Origin: Syncephalis plumigaleata
Taxonomy: Eukaryota; Zoopagomycota; Zoopagomycetes; Zoopagales; Piptocephalidaceae
Direction of reading: 5' to 3'
Length of the DNA: 53,452 nucleotides
NCBI GenBank assembly: GCA_025201365.1
Contig: JAIXMF010000053.1
Location: forward strand, 1-53,452
This document shows, piece after piece, positions 33,113 to 43,411 of the stretch (position 1 is its first letter; every line of letters starts with the position of its first letter). The position numbers and the translations under genes were made by a program. The notes below the pieces were generated by a model. The model was not told the origin of the DNA, did no database searches, and saw nothing but the letters and a program-made list of their open reading frames with translations.

Positions 33113-34708
33113 ATGAAGCTCTCTGCCGTTCTCGCTATTGCCATCGCCGTTGTCGCTGTCGCCAGTCTGGTCGCCGTTGAAGCCAAGCCCGCATTGGCCC
33201 GTCGTGGTATGTCACAGGAACAACAAGAACAATGATAGTAATGGACACTAGCTGACTCATTAATGATTGCTCGATAGCTGGCAAGTCTACCATCTGACCA
33301 CAATGTCCCGTGTATTAACCATGCTGTATCACTATTTGTACATTTATTCCGTCAATAGTTGGTATGTTGTCAATGTAATAATGATCCCATTCAATGTGCT
33401 AACCGTAATACAATCATGCTCAATCCTCCTGTGTGCGTGTGTGTCTATTCCGATAGTCGAACGTAGGTTTGCCAATCAATAAATAAACCACCTGACATGC
33501 TACTAATCATACTGCCATATCGACACGGTACATGGATCAATAGGCCGTAAGTAGTTGTCATACTATGCTGACCATACCATACAATGAGCTAACCATCCAA
33601 ATGGAATTATTCCACAAATAGGTGGTACGTATGACTACTATGGTCATGTCGATTGATGTACTAATCGTAGTCTATTGTTTCATTGTCCATTGATGATTAT
33701 CGATAGCTCGTAAGTTCATGTGTACCAAGTGGTTGTTTTGACATGCTAATCGCATTGCTATGTTTATTCTATCTATCAATTGTTAGCAAATCCTCGTAAG
33801 CTGGTTTATTGACCATAACAAGTACTATGCTAACTGTAATGTAAATCAAAATAATATGTGGCTACCATTTCAAGAGGATGTAAGTAACCATCTTGATTGC
33901 AATGAATGAGGTACTAACTACGATATGGCACATAACCTACGTATGTTCCTGTATGATAGGAGGTAAGTTATCATCCTGATTGCAATGAATGATGCACTGA
34001 CTACATTATGACACATAACCTACGTATGTTCCTGTATACCAGCCTGTAAGTTATCATCCTGATTGCAATGAATGAGGTACTGACTACGATATGGCACACG
34101 ATTTGCGTATGCTTTTGTATGCTAGACTGTAAGTTACCATCCTGATTGCAATGAATGAGGTACTGACTACGATATGGCACACGATTTGCGTATGCTTTTG
34201 TATGCTAGACTGTAAGTTACCATCCTGATTGCAATAAATGAGGTACTAACTACGATATGGCACACGATTTGCATATGCTTTTGTATGATAGGGCGTAAGT
34301 TACCATTCTGATTACAATGAATGGGGTACTAACTACGATATGGCAAATGATCCATCTACGTTATTGTATGATAGGAGGTAAGTAATTATTCCAGTCGTCA
34401 TCTACGATATGCTGATCACAATACAATACATGTTAATTGAATGATAGGAAGAATAAGCAGTAAGTAACAATCCACAATAATCCACAATAATCATAACCAT
34501 ACTAATCCATTATGATTACAGAACAAGACAAGGACATCATCCAGTAGATATTATAGGTATTCAAGTCAAGAATGGATTGGTGCAAGATCCTCATTTAGTG
34601 TCCATGCCATTCAAGTTATTATTCCTTGGACCAAGAAATATATCTACAAGATCATTCAATCATTTATTGAATAAATATGTCGTATTGATCATTACACTAG
34701 TGATATAA
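33113..34708 (+). CDS. Predicted secreted micro-exon peptide gene
   Basis: Seventeen exons, 115 aa. Exon 1 (33113-33206) encodes a complete signal peptide (MKLSAVLAIAIAVVAVASL to about VEA) and KPALARR, a basic end that may be a processing site. Fifteen micro-exons follow: 33278-33284, 33359-33361, 33457-33462, 33544-33546, 33622-33624, 33707-33709, 33787-33795, 33877-33879, 33960-33962, 34043-34045, 34126-34128, 34209-34211, 34292-34294, 34375-34377 and 34448-34459. The terminal exon is 34522-34708. Nearly every intron starts GTAAGT/GTATGT/GTACGT and ends TAG or AG. All but the first micro-exon are multiples of 3. The spliced frame stays open; the insert adds two Cys (RTPCSK context) and a basic KNK. 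Three-nucleotide exons are extreme, so alternative splicing or skipping is likely. A second terminal frame is also open, so the C terminus is uncertain. Confidence 0.5.
33880..34377 (+). repeat. Tandem 83-bp repeat: 80-nt intron plus 3-nt exon, six units
   Basis: Six consecutive units begin GTAAGT at 33880, 33963, 34046, 34129, 34212 and 34295, each ending in AG followed by three bases (GAG, CCT, ACT, ACT, GGC, GAG). The period is exactly 83 throughout. Units at 34046 and 34129 differ at one position by eye. Each has a CTRAC branch-point-like sequence. It is best read as a tandemly amplified intron. Confidence 0.85.
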
Positions 34709-34772
34709 ATGTAGTTGATTATTCATGTAGATGAAACTACCTGCTACTAACAGCTGCCATTCTACACGATAG

Positions 34773-34909
34773 CTGGACCAGTGGCTGGTAAAAAGGATGC
34801 ACGAGAGATCATGATACAGGGTGACCATGTAAACAAAGTCAAACGGATATTGGCAAGCTATAGCATTCCTGAGCATTACGTCGAGGTGGATAACAAGAGC
34901 AAGAAATAA
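34773..34909 (+). pseudogene. Isolated SUI1-like tail exon resembling eIF2D/Tma64
   Basis: After a 62-nt intron-like segment (GTAGTTG...TACTAAC...CGATAG), a 44-codon frame reads AGPVAGKKDAREIMIQGDHV and continues to a KKK-like end before TAA. EIMIQGDHVNKVKRIL...IPEHYVE matches the last beta-alpha unit of the eIF2D/Tma64 SUI1 domain (pattern VQIQGNQ...LP..HI). No preceding eIF2D domains (PUA, winged helix, SWIB) are in the window, and the upstream sequence in the required phase has a stop at 34701. It is probably a duplicated or stranded fragment. Alternatively it is a 3' exon joined to the micro-exon gene through the GTATTC donor at 34557. Confidence 0.42.
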
Positions 34910-36218
34910 TACAAGTAGTACACGTTTGCATTTCAATAATCGATCATGACCATGATGCTTTATTTTATCCTAATATACGCTTGTGAACACACTCGTTTGT
35001 TTACTCGTTTGTTTACTCGCACGTTCAATAATCACGTAACTATTACCGTGACACTCATAGACGATAGTAATGCTCGTTAATGCACACACTCGTTTATTGC
35101 TTTTTATTCTTTTATTCGTTCTCTAACAACACATACACCACCACAACTCATGCTTTTCCTCTTACTTCACCTTCGTCTACAGTCATCTACGGGCTACGCT
35201 TAGCTGCAAGCGTATACTACTTGTCGTTGTGTTGTTCTCGGTCGGTCGTCTTGTTCCCGTCTAGTCTGCCGCTTTGCCAATGACTACTTGTCGATTATGT
35301 TGATTGTATGCCGCGTACTCGTATTTTGTATCGCTACTTGTTGGCAGCCTCACTCCAATCTGTATGCTCTGTCATAAGCACACTTTGCTCTTCACGCTGT
35401 GTAGTATTTGGTTCTTTATTCGTTGTCGATCAACGTGGCATACACCCCACTGGGTCTTTCATATTGGTCTATCCTCTATTCGGTTCTCTCTTTCTCGCTC
35501 CCTTGTCTACTTGCTTGCGACACTCCCTTGCCCTCACTCATGTATTTCTATTATTTCATACCGTGTCCTTTATTCACGACGTTTGCTTGCCGCGTTGTAC
35601 CACTTTATTCGCGTTGACTTGCTGCTCTTTGCTCGTAGTATGTGGGGACACGTACGCATACGTAACACTCGCGCTATGCATTAGGCACCACACTTGCTTA
35701 CTAGACTACAACGTCTCCACTCGCTGCTTTGCATTACTTACTCGTGACTTATAACTATATATGCAAGTACACGGTACTCGTGTTAATTACTAGCCAGCGC
35801 TGTTTGTTCATCTGATTGCGACATGTATACGTAACGAACACTATGCCTTCTACTCGTGTGTTGTGAAAGTACGCGTACATACATAATATCCGCGCTAACT
35901 ACTACCGATCACGTCGTTTAGCACTTTGTATTTGTAGTGGTACTATCTGACATTGTATTGCATATTGTAAATGTGTCGAGGAAATCCTATATGATGGCTA
36001 TATCTTTATTTGCATAGTACATATCAATAGCTAACATGGCACTAATAGAGGGTTGCTTTATTAACAATAAAGCACTATTGATTACTTGTACAGTTTGTTG
36101 ATGCATAATCTCTTTACATGATCTCATTGACTACTGTTTGCTATGCTCTTTAATGATGACAATTTATTTATTTATTTTTAATTTAAATCAGTAATGCACA
36201 TTAATAACCTATGAAACA
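34910..36218. other. Intergenic, partly pyrimidine-rich
   Basis: No supported gene. 34970-35800 resembles the pyrimidine-rich blocks (repeated CTCGTTTGTTTA, TACTCG) and generates spurious frames. 35800-36218 shows nothing. Confidence 0.4.
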
Positions 36219-38267
36219 TTATCCAAGTACAATATTTGCCGATAAACTACGCGTCTCCATATCGTCCGATACACTGTCTTCGTCGGCTTCATCATGAGAG
36301 GCGATGACCGATGACAAACCAAAGGTAGATGCGTCGAATATCGATTGAGCTAATAGACGATGATTATTACCATCGGGAGATAAGCTCAATGATCGTCCGC
36401 GATGCTTACTAGCACCAATGGCCGGTGCCGTGGATGTCGTTGATGAAGAAGAAGGAGTAACGAGTAGAGGTAGCGCAGACTTTATCGTAGTCACTGGATC
36501 GTCTTTTACTTCCGTATCCTTCTCCTCCTCCTTTTCTTCTTCCTCTTCCTCTTCTTCGGCTAATGTGATAGCCGAGTAACGATGATGCGAAGAAGCCATT
36601 GATTTCCGACGACCGTTTAGTGCGTTGGGTGAGCGTAATGATGTTGATAAATAGGTTCCTTGCTCTTGCTGTTCGAACAAGGTGGCCGCTACTGTAGATG
36701 TGGTTGGCGTAGATGTTTGTGTAGCTGCAGTGGATTCTACTATTTTGTCTTCCGGTAATAATAGTGGCATTCGTTGATCGAAATAATGCTGATGATGATA
36801 ATAAAGATGCTGTGGCGAATAAGACATACCTGACATGCTATAGGCGGCGATTTCTGGTAAGCGCATACCAGTAGCCACACTCATACTGGCCGCTCGACGT
36901 CGTCCATAGATTGTATCGGTATGGTATATGCTTGAGCTAGTGGGATCTGTTGTTACACTGAGTAAAGATGGATCGTTGTAGTCCGCTAATTCGCGTGGCT
37001 GATTGAATGGATCTGCCATAGCTAATAGTGGATCACTTCTATCGTGGTCGTAGACGAGGGAGGCAGTTGGCGGTGCGGATGACGAGCCTTGCGCCTCTTT
37101 AATAGTTGCGCCATTGTTAGTCGCGAGTTGCCAAGCCATCAGACTATTTGCTAATTGTTGCGGGTTCTGTGCGCGATCAGATGATGCTGCCCACGACTTG
37201 CAATTTCTATGCTTATCCACTCCCGACACACCGCTAATAGAGCGTCTTGTATGGCGTGCTGGCGGCAATGGTCCCTCCCATACGACTGGCTTAGATTCGG
37301 GCGTTGATTTTTTCGAGTTGAGATTTAACTGAGGATTATTGGCGTCATTTGCCGCGAGTAAAGAAGAGTCGAACATGTCCTTCGACAATGATTGAGATCT
37401 TGTGTTAGGCGAGGCTGATGGAAGTGGCAATGGTAAGGGCTCGGTTGGCACTCCCGATGCATCTACTGTTTCCGGAGATGCAGGCGACAAATGAAGCGAC
37501 AACGATACCGATGCTGGTGGTGACGATGGAGGAATGGTGGCTGTCACGAATTCCAATGGTGTAGCTACATCCTTGGTTATATCGAGGCAGGTGGCAGACT
37601 GTTGTTCGGTTGCTGTAGGCCAGTTCATGGGCACATGGTCTACAACGTCGAATCCTTGTCCTCCATTCAAGCAGTAGTGCTGTTGATCATTGCAGACACC
37701 GCTGCTGTTGCTATCGACATCGCTGGCGCTTTTATCCTCCAACTCCAATGATGATTTTGCCGATACATTGATTGCTTCGACGCCAACATTACCGGCCGAA
37801 GCACCGATGGCTCCCGCCTCAATAACATCGGTCACCCAATTAGCAATACGCAGGTAGGCATCGCGTTCCGCTTGAGATCGATTGCTGTTAATGCTGACAC
37901 CTAGCACAAACTCCCAACCTCGCTGGAATCCAGACGGAGTGGTTCGCCTCCAGTAGCGTTTCTTACTTGATTGCGACGGCTTGGGCATATCGTCGTGATC
38001 CCATAAACACCAGCCGAATCGACGTGATCCCTGAGCGAAAATACTCGATTTGTTTTCTTTCCTCGGTTTGTCCTCCTCCGGTGGTAGTTGAATACTATCC
38101 GCTAACGGCATATGATGCGGCAAATGCGGAGAATGTGGCGAATACGTAGCCGATCCATGTGGCGTAGTAGTCAACAAAACGGATAGCCGCGACGATCGAC
38201 CACGCTTCCGAGTGGGAATATAGCTAGAATCCCTCGGATAGCGCGACTTGGACGCTTTGGCCCCCAT
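36219..38267 (-). CDS. Large disordered protein with N-myristoylation signal
   Basis: Single exon, 682 aa. The start MGAKASKSRYP fits the N-myristoyltransferase consensus (Gly2, Ser6, Lys7), so membrane association is predicted. A better-folded stretch lies around residues 75-150 (FGWCLWDHDD, GWEFVLGVSIN, RIANWVTDVIE). The rest is Ser/Pro/Thr-rich with many RxxS phosphosite-like motifs (RRRAASMS, GRSLSLS), a His/Tyr-rich patch (HLYYHHQHYF) and a Glu run (EEEEEEEEKEEEKD). No enzymatic domain is recognised. A signalling scaffold is one possibility. It is bounded by an AT-rich region with AATTTAAAT on its 3' side. Confidence 0.6.
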   Translation of the reverse strand: MGAKASKSRYPRDSSYIPTRKRGRSSRLSVLLTTTPHGSATYSPHSPHLPHHMPLADSIQLPPEEDKPRKENKSSIFAQGSRRFGWCLWDHDDMPKPSQSSKKRYWRRTTPSGFQRGWEFVLGVSINSNRSQAERDAYLRIANWVTDVIEAGAIGASAGNVGVEAINVSAKSSLELEDKSASDVDSNSSGVCNDQQHYCLNGGQGFDVVDHVPMNWPTATEQQSATCLDITKDVATPLEFVTATIPPSSPPASVSLSLHLSPASPETVDASGVPTEPLPLPLPSASPNTRSQSLSKDMFDSSLLAANDANNPQLNLNSKKSTPESKPVVWEGPLPPARHTRRSISGVSGVDKHRNCKSWAASSDRAQNPQQLANSLMAWQLATNNGATIKEAQGSSSAPPTASLVYDHDRSDPLLAMADPFNQPRELADYNDPSLLSVTTDPTSSSIYHTDTIYGRRRAASMSVATGMRLPEIAAYSMSGMSYSPQHLYYHHQHYFDQRMPLLLPEDKIVESTAATQTSTPTTSTVAATLFEQQEQGTYLSTSLRSPNALNGRRKSMASSHHRYSAITLAEEEEEEEEKEEEKDTEVKDDPVTTIKSALPLLVTPSSSSTTSTAPAIGASKHRGRSLSLSPDGNNHRLLAQSIFDASTFGLSSVIASHDEADEDSVSDDMETRSLSANIVLG

Positions 38268-40482
38268 GTTGCAAATACGTGTCTGGTCTTACTCTAACCA
38301 AAGCGATATGCAGCGCACAGCGCTTGAAACGATTCTAATATAGCAAAGAGGATTTTTAAAAGGTACTGAAGTGAAAAGCGCAAAAGCTATCGTGCACACA
38401 CAACTAGAATGCACGATATATGGATTGGTTATGATGCCAATCGTCTAAGAGAGAGAAAGAGAGAGAAAGAGAGAAAGAGAGAAAGATAATAACAATAGTA
38501 ATAAAAAAAGGAAAGCAAATAAATGAAATAACAATATATATATATTATTGGTGTAAACCTCTATGATAATAATGAAGTGATACTAACGACAGATAGGAGA
38601 GCAGTAATAGTGATTCTAATGGTTGTAGTGGTTGTATAATAGTAGTAATGACAATATAGCAGTATAATAGTAGTAGTAGGAGTAGTAGGAGTAAACGTCG
38701 AACAACAATACTAAGTCTAAAAAACGTAAAGGAAAGTGGAAAAAAGAAAGAGATGGTAAAGCGACTACACGTGCGGATGTGTTACCTTGGCGAGAAATAA
38801 AAAGGATTGGAATCAAATGTTATGTCTGGCCAAAATAAGTAAGTATCAATGGACGAGGATGGTTGCTGGATTAGCTAGTGGCATGCGATGCGATACCACG
38901 AGGAGGAACAGGTTCCAAGGCAAGTGTGCGTAATAGTAGCGTGCGTGGTTGTGATAGAATAATGCGCAGATTATACACTCACCACTGCCACTGCCACCAC
39001 ACCAACACTACTAGTTGCACTCTTCACTTGCACTTACTTGCACACGTACACGTACACACACGCACACACACACACACTTGAATATAAATGTGGTTATACC
39101 TTCTCCTGATTTCCTCGCGTAACATACAACCTGTTAACCGCGTGGCCACCACGTGAATAAACCAGAGTATGGTTGTAAAAGAGTGGATTGATTGGCAAGC
39201 TATTCGATAATAGCCACTAGAGTACACAAAGAGGTGATCGATGTACGACTAGTATGGTAATGATGATGATGATGATGATGGTGATCACTAGCTCATTGAT
39301 GGATGAACCACCTACTGTGTGTGCGTGTGTATGGGTTGTGTTGTGTTGTGTGGTGCACGCACTACGAGTGTTTACTAATATGGGATAAGAAAAGTCCGAA
39401 TCACTATGACAACGAGCTATAGAATATGCAGAGAGCAAGAGAGAGAGAAAAGAGAGAGGCACGCACGCACGCACACGCAATAATGTCCACACGTTTAGTC
39501 ACTACCAGAATAGTGTTAGTGGTTAGAGTGGCACTCGAGTCAGTCTATTCGTGCCGTGCTGTCATCAGTATGATAGTAAGTGTATATCGTGAACTCTATA
39601 AACCAAGTGACTACACGCTATACTAATAGGAGAATAGGTGATAATAACGGTGTTAAGGAAAAGAAAAGTAAATGACTACGGGATTAGATTCAGCGACAAG
39701 TAATGTAGAAAGAAAAAACACGATAAAGCAGGCTCAGTCGTGTATAGGATAAACACAGCGCTGAACCAAACAGTAAATATTCTAGGTTGAATAAAGTAAA
39801 GAAACGGAAAAGGTGTCAATGTTTAAGCACCTCCACAACGACAATAATATTAGTAGTAGTAACAATAAAGATAATAATAAGATATAATAGAAAATGTCAA
39901 GTAGAAAAAAGAGTGAGATGCCAATTCACGGTACAAGAACGCTACCAAACACTACGCACGCACACACATGCACACACGAGGCAGTGCTACAATTCATAAA
40001 GCAATGTCTACAATTGACATCCGTGTTTAATGGGGTAGATGGTGTTTCAGCCATCTTCTCCTATCACTACTATCACTGCTAGTGCCATTCCTTTCCATTG
40101 ATTCGATTCATAGATTGACGTAAAACCCGATCTACCACAATGTACAGCGGAGCTTAACGTGTCAAGTTGAGTATGAATCAGTAGATGTCACATTTATTGG
40201 CTGACTTGAGATTCAAGTAAGCAAGGACAACATGCAGCTTTATTTGCCACGTCGTCCTCTTCCTCTACTCCCTCTCATTACCAAGCATAAGGTCCTGTAT
40301 CGTATGCACGTTTGTTTGCACAAATCGATTTATTATTATGCTTAATATTAACTATAATAAAGAAAAAACCATGTTGCTACATCATGTCAAGGCTGTCAAG
40401 GCAAATATGGCCTTGAGTCCAAGCATCATTACCATCATCTCATTTTGACACTGTGTACAAAACAGCAACCACAACCACGATC
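38268..40482. other. Long intergenic region with microsatellites
   Basis: No supported gene in about 2.2 kb. It holds an (AGAG/AAAG)n tract near 38450-38486, (TAG)n near 38668-38695, ACAC repeats near 39045-39078, (ATG)n near 39259-39282, and GAGAGA/CGCACGCA near 39430-39478. Small frames with His/Thr or Cys/Val strings derive from these. Part may be the promoter of the myristoylated-protein gene. Confidence 0.45.
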
Positions 40483-41732
40483 CTACAATAAGACTTGATT
40501 CTGTTTGATCTGGCGTGCCTTCATCGCTCCATTCACCGCCAACCTATCGGCTGCTTCATTACCTTCAATGCCAATATGAGCACGTACATGTGTCTAATAT
40601 CCCGTTGTCATCATCAGTAGTAGTAATAGTACTGGTTGGTAGTCATAAACTACTTACCATTTTAACGGGTGACGTATGGGCCATGAGCAGTTCATCCAAT
40701 CGACGGAATAGATCATCGTTCATGACCGGTTTACCATCGGATTTACGCCAATTACGCCGCTTCCAGTTACGAATCCATGAATTTACCGCTAATTGAATCA
40801 TAGACACATTAATGATGGCCATAGTAGATAGTAGCCTACGCTCAATGCATTCTTACCATTGACAACATACGCACTATCTGTACGAATCTCAACAGGCTGA
40901 TGTACACCCGCAGTCTCTAGGGCACGAATAACCGCCTAATTAAATCGAGTAGATCATAGGTAAATAGAGAATGCTAATAGTAATCTAGCATTGACTTACT
41001 GTTATTTCTGCTCGTTGATTTGTTTGTACCGCTCCAGCTAATGGCTCACTAATATTGCTAATCGCATACGGTCATTAGATAATAACTATGACATATATTT
41101 AATAGATGGCTGCTTACCGTGAATCATTTGCGCCAAAATAAACACCTACACCGGCAATAGCATTTTGTTGTCCATTACTTAATCCGCTGCCATCAGTATA
41201 AATAACAAGATGATCTTGCTTCTTATCATCAATGGTATCTAGCGAGACTTTCTCATTCGTACGCTTTACACTGCTACTTAGTTCAAGCCACTTTACCGTT
41301 ATTTATTTCTACTTACAAATAAAGGGTTCAAACTGTTCAGCGAGGCAGTCGTAGCCATTCGTTTCTGTGTCGGTCGTTGATATGGTTTAGCGCGTATTTT
41401 TGCCGCTATGATTGTACGATCGTTCCTTGTCGGTAGATTCCCAGCTGACGGATTAGCAACAGCAGCAGCAGTAGTTCTTGTCGCTGTTTGCGATAATCCT
41501 TCCATAAACCGTTGCGCTTCATTGGCCGAATCAAAGCGTTTGAATACGGCGTTGGGATAGCCGTTCACTTGTGCCTTACACTCATCCCTGTCCGCGGTTT
41601 ATACATACCATTACTACTGCTTTCTCTCTTGTCGAGTACACTCTCCTCAACTTACCACGTATTGTAGACACCTTTCTGCCGTCCATTTCTCACTGCATAA
41701 TACCCTACGCCTTTTGTGCGTTGCTTAGGCAT
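40483..41732 (-). CDS. RNH1: Ribonuclease H1
   Basis: Seven exons: 41656-41732, 41317-41587, 41118-41263, 41000-41057, 40857-40935, 40658-40788 and 40483-40593, giving 290 aa. The N-terminal hybrid-binding domain (about 9-55) shows YYAVRNGRQKGVYNTW, ECKAQVNGYPNAVFKRF and EAQRFM. A Thr/Ala/Pro-rich linker follows, then the RNase H fold from about 135. The catalytic carboxylates are Asp140 (YTDGSG), Glu182 (NQRAEIT), Asp204 (RTDSAYVVN) and Asp270 (GNEAADRLA), with the flexible-loop His260 (HVRAHIG). All are present, so it should cleave RNA in RNA-DNA hybrids in nucleus and/or mitochondria. The acceptor of exon 3 was set at CGT ACG because an earlier AG would leave a 26-nt intron. Confidence 0.94.
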
Positions 41733-41905
41733 ACTATAAACGCGACAATGGCGTAGCGTATAAAATAATAAACGTGGAATGTTGAAAGAGAGAAAGGCGA
41801 AAACGACAAACTAAAAAACGTACACCAAATAGAAAGCGAAGAATAAAGAAAGGCAAATACATTCATACACGCGTATATATACAATCATACAATAGAATAC
41901 TGTGT

Positions 41906-42537
41906 TTATTTCGTTTCTTGTACTGACGTCGAAATCTTGACCGGTTGTAACGGTTGCTCACCGGTATTGCGCGTTTCTGACGATGTATTCGATTCATTCT
42001 CTGCTAGCTTCGTCTCTGCGTGCCATTGAAGCCATTCCTCATCCTCCCATACTATGACAAACCGTATTAGTGTTCCGTATATCGGTGCACTGCTACTAAC
42101 TTACTGGGTCTATCGCGGAAGTCGCGATGTCGCATTGGTTTGGCCATGGTCACTTTGATGGTGCGTCCGTACAATTCGGATAGATGCATGTTATCTAGTG
42201 CTGCTTGAGCATCGGTCGATTCAACGAATTCTACGAAACCAAAACCACGATGTCCATGACCTACGCGCATAAGCAAGTCATCAGTATGTATAGATACGTA
42301 GACACGCGCATATACGACCATAGTTCTATGTACTAACCTTGCTTAGGATCAGTTGGAAGTTCCACATCAGCAATCTCGCCAAACGGCAAAAATGCCCGAT
42401 ACAAGACTTCCTTATTCACTTGCTCGTCGAAACCGCCTTGAGATTGAATACAAGCCAACGTGTTAGTTCATGCTCAAATAGCCAGTACGCGCGCAATACT
42501 CACCTATGAATAGGGTGGAGCGTGTCTTTGTGCTCAT
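41906..42537 (-). CDS. PPIE/Cyp33-like RRM protein lacking the cyclophilin domain
   Basis: Four exons: 42504-42537, 42338-42436, 42105-42260 and 41906-42051, giving 144 aa. The single RRM begins [20 protein letters not shown] (RNP2-like LFIGGF) and continues with [22 protein letters not shown] (RNP1) and [25 protein letters not shown] matches the VWSDDDWLKKF segment that follows the RRM in metazoan PPIE. The protein then ends after about 40 polar residues instead of running into a peptidyl-prolyl isomerase domain. PPIE/Cyp33 binds RNA and is associated with spliceosomes. It is 173 bp upstream of RNase H1 on the same strand. Confidence 0.9.
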
Positions 42538-42984
42538 GATGTATTCAAACAATAAAACGATCTAGACAAAGGAAAAAGTATGAGGCGTAGTGAATAAGGC
42601 GTAAACAACAACAACAAATAAAAATACGTACCACTTTTATTCTGTTAACATACTAGCACAGCTTTCTTTCTATTCCATACGTTAGTCTCTGTACCTCTGT
42701 TGGTTTAGAGCGCCGTTCTTATAGGTTATAGAATATAATGAATAAATTGCCGTAATTACGAGGAAATGCGCTATTAAACTGGTAAATTAGCAATAAAATA
42801 GAGTTTTCTACACGATAACAGGTGACAAGCTGGTGTAACTATCTATAACTATGATAACATGCATTATACGCTAACTGGTAGCATGTACAAGCAGTAAAAA
42901 AGCTCGCCGCGCCCGCGCCGCTCATTTTTTGGCCATTTCAGACCTTCCAGATCGAGTAGTTAATTTTTGCATGCATTTCTGTGA
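42538..42984. other. Intergenic region between RRM gene and tRNA
   Basis: No gene is seen. It includes a GC-rich patch CTCGCCGCGCCCGCGCCGCTC at about 42902-42922 that stands out from the AT-rich surroundings, just 60 bp upstream of the tRNA. Confidence 0.4.
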
Positions 42985-43056
42985 GCCCGGTTAGCTCAAT
43001 GGTAGAGCGTGAGGCTTTTAACCTCAAGGCTGTGGGTTCGAGCCCCACATCGGGCG
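42985..43056 (+). tRNA. tRNA-Lys (anticodon TTT)
   Basis: 72 nt, intronless. Acceptor arms GCCCGGT and ATCGGGC pair (one G-T) with discriminator G. The D-arm is GCTC-AATGGTA-GAGC, the anticodon stem TGAGG/CCTCA encloses CTTTTAA giving anticodon TTT, and the T-arm is GTGGG-TTCGAGC-CCCAC. The A box (TAGCTCAATGG) and B box (GGTTCGAGCCC) are intact. A CTTTTG then TTTTG run follows within 15 nt as a Pol III terminator. CCA is not encoded, as in eukaryotes. Confidence 0.96.
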
Positions 43057-43411
43057 TTTACTTTTGTTTTGCTTTTTGTATATTTTTACTTGCTCTTTTT
43101 GATAGATCGAAAGCGGAGAGCATTATTCCATTATTTTACTATATAATGGTTGCATCGGTGAGTGCATTCGTACAAAGCAGTAGGTGTGTTGTCCACGTGT
43201 ACGGACATATACCAATGTGACCAATAAAGCATTTATCATGTTGCATGTATGCAACCTGTTATCTGTATTATAAGGCCTTGCTCTGACAAAGAAAATAAAT
43301 TATACACGATGGTATAAATGAATACCGAGAGTATTGTTGTTGTTGTTGGTTCTCCTCGTTACTATTTGTTTTTGTTCTAGCATTATTTCTCAAGTTACAC
43401 TCATCAAAGCT
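43057..43411. other. tRNA 3' flank and hydrolase promoter region
   Basis: No gene is seen. T-runs at 43060-43090 serve as Pol III terminator. (TTG)n occurs near 43333-43350. Confidence 0.4.

Noticed and set aside
33880-34377. CRISPR-like regularly spaced array
   Set aside because: Spacing is regular, but there are no short direct repeats with unique spacers: the whole 83-bp unit repeats and carries intron signals, in a eukaryotic context.
41290-41316. 26-nt intron in the RNase H1 gene
   Set aside because: Too short; using the next in-phase acceptor gives a 53-nt intron like its neighbours.
43334-43411. Hydrophobic leader for the alpha/beta hydrolase
   Set aside because: It depends on a TTG start and on a (TTG)n repeat; the hydrolase fold begins soon after the ATG at 43412.
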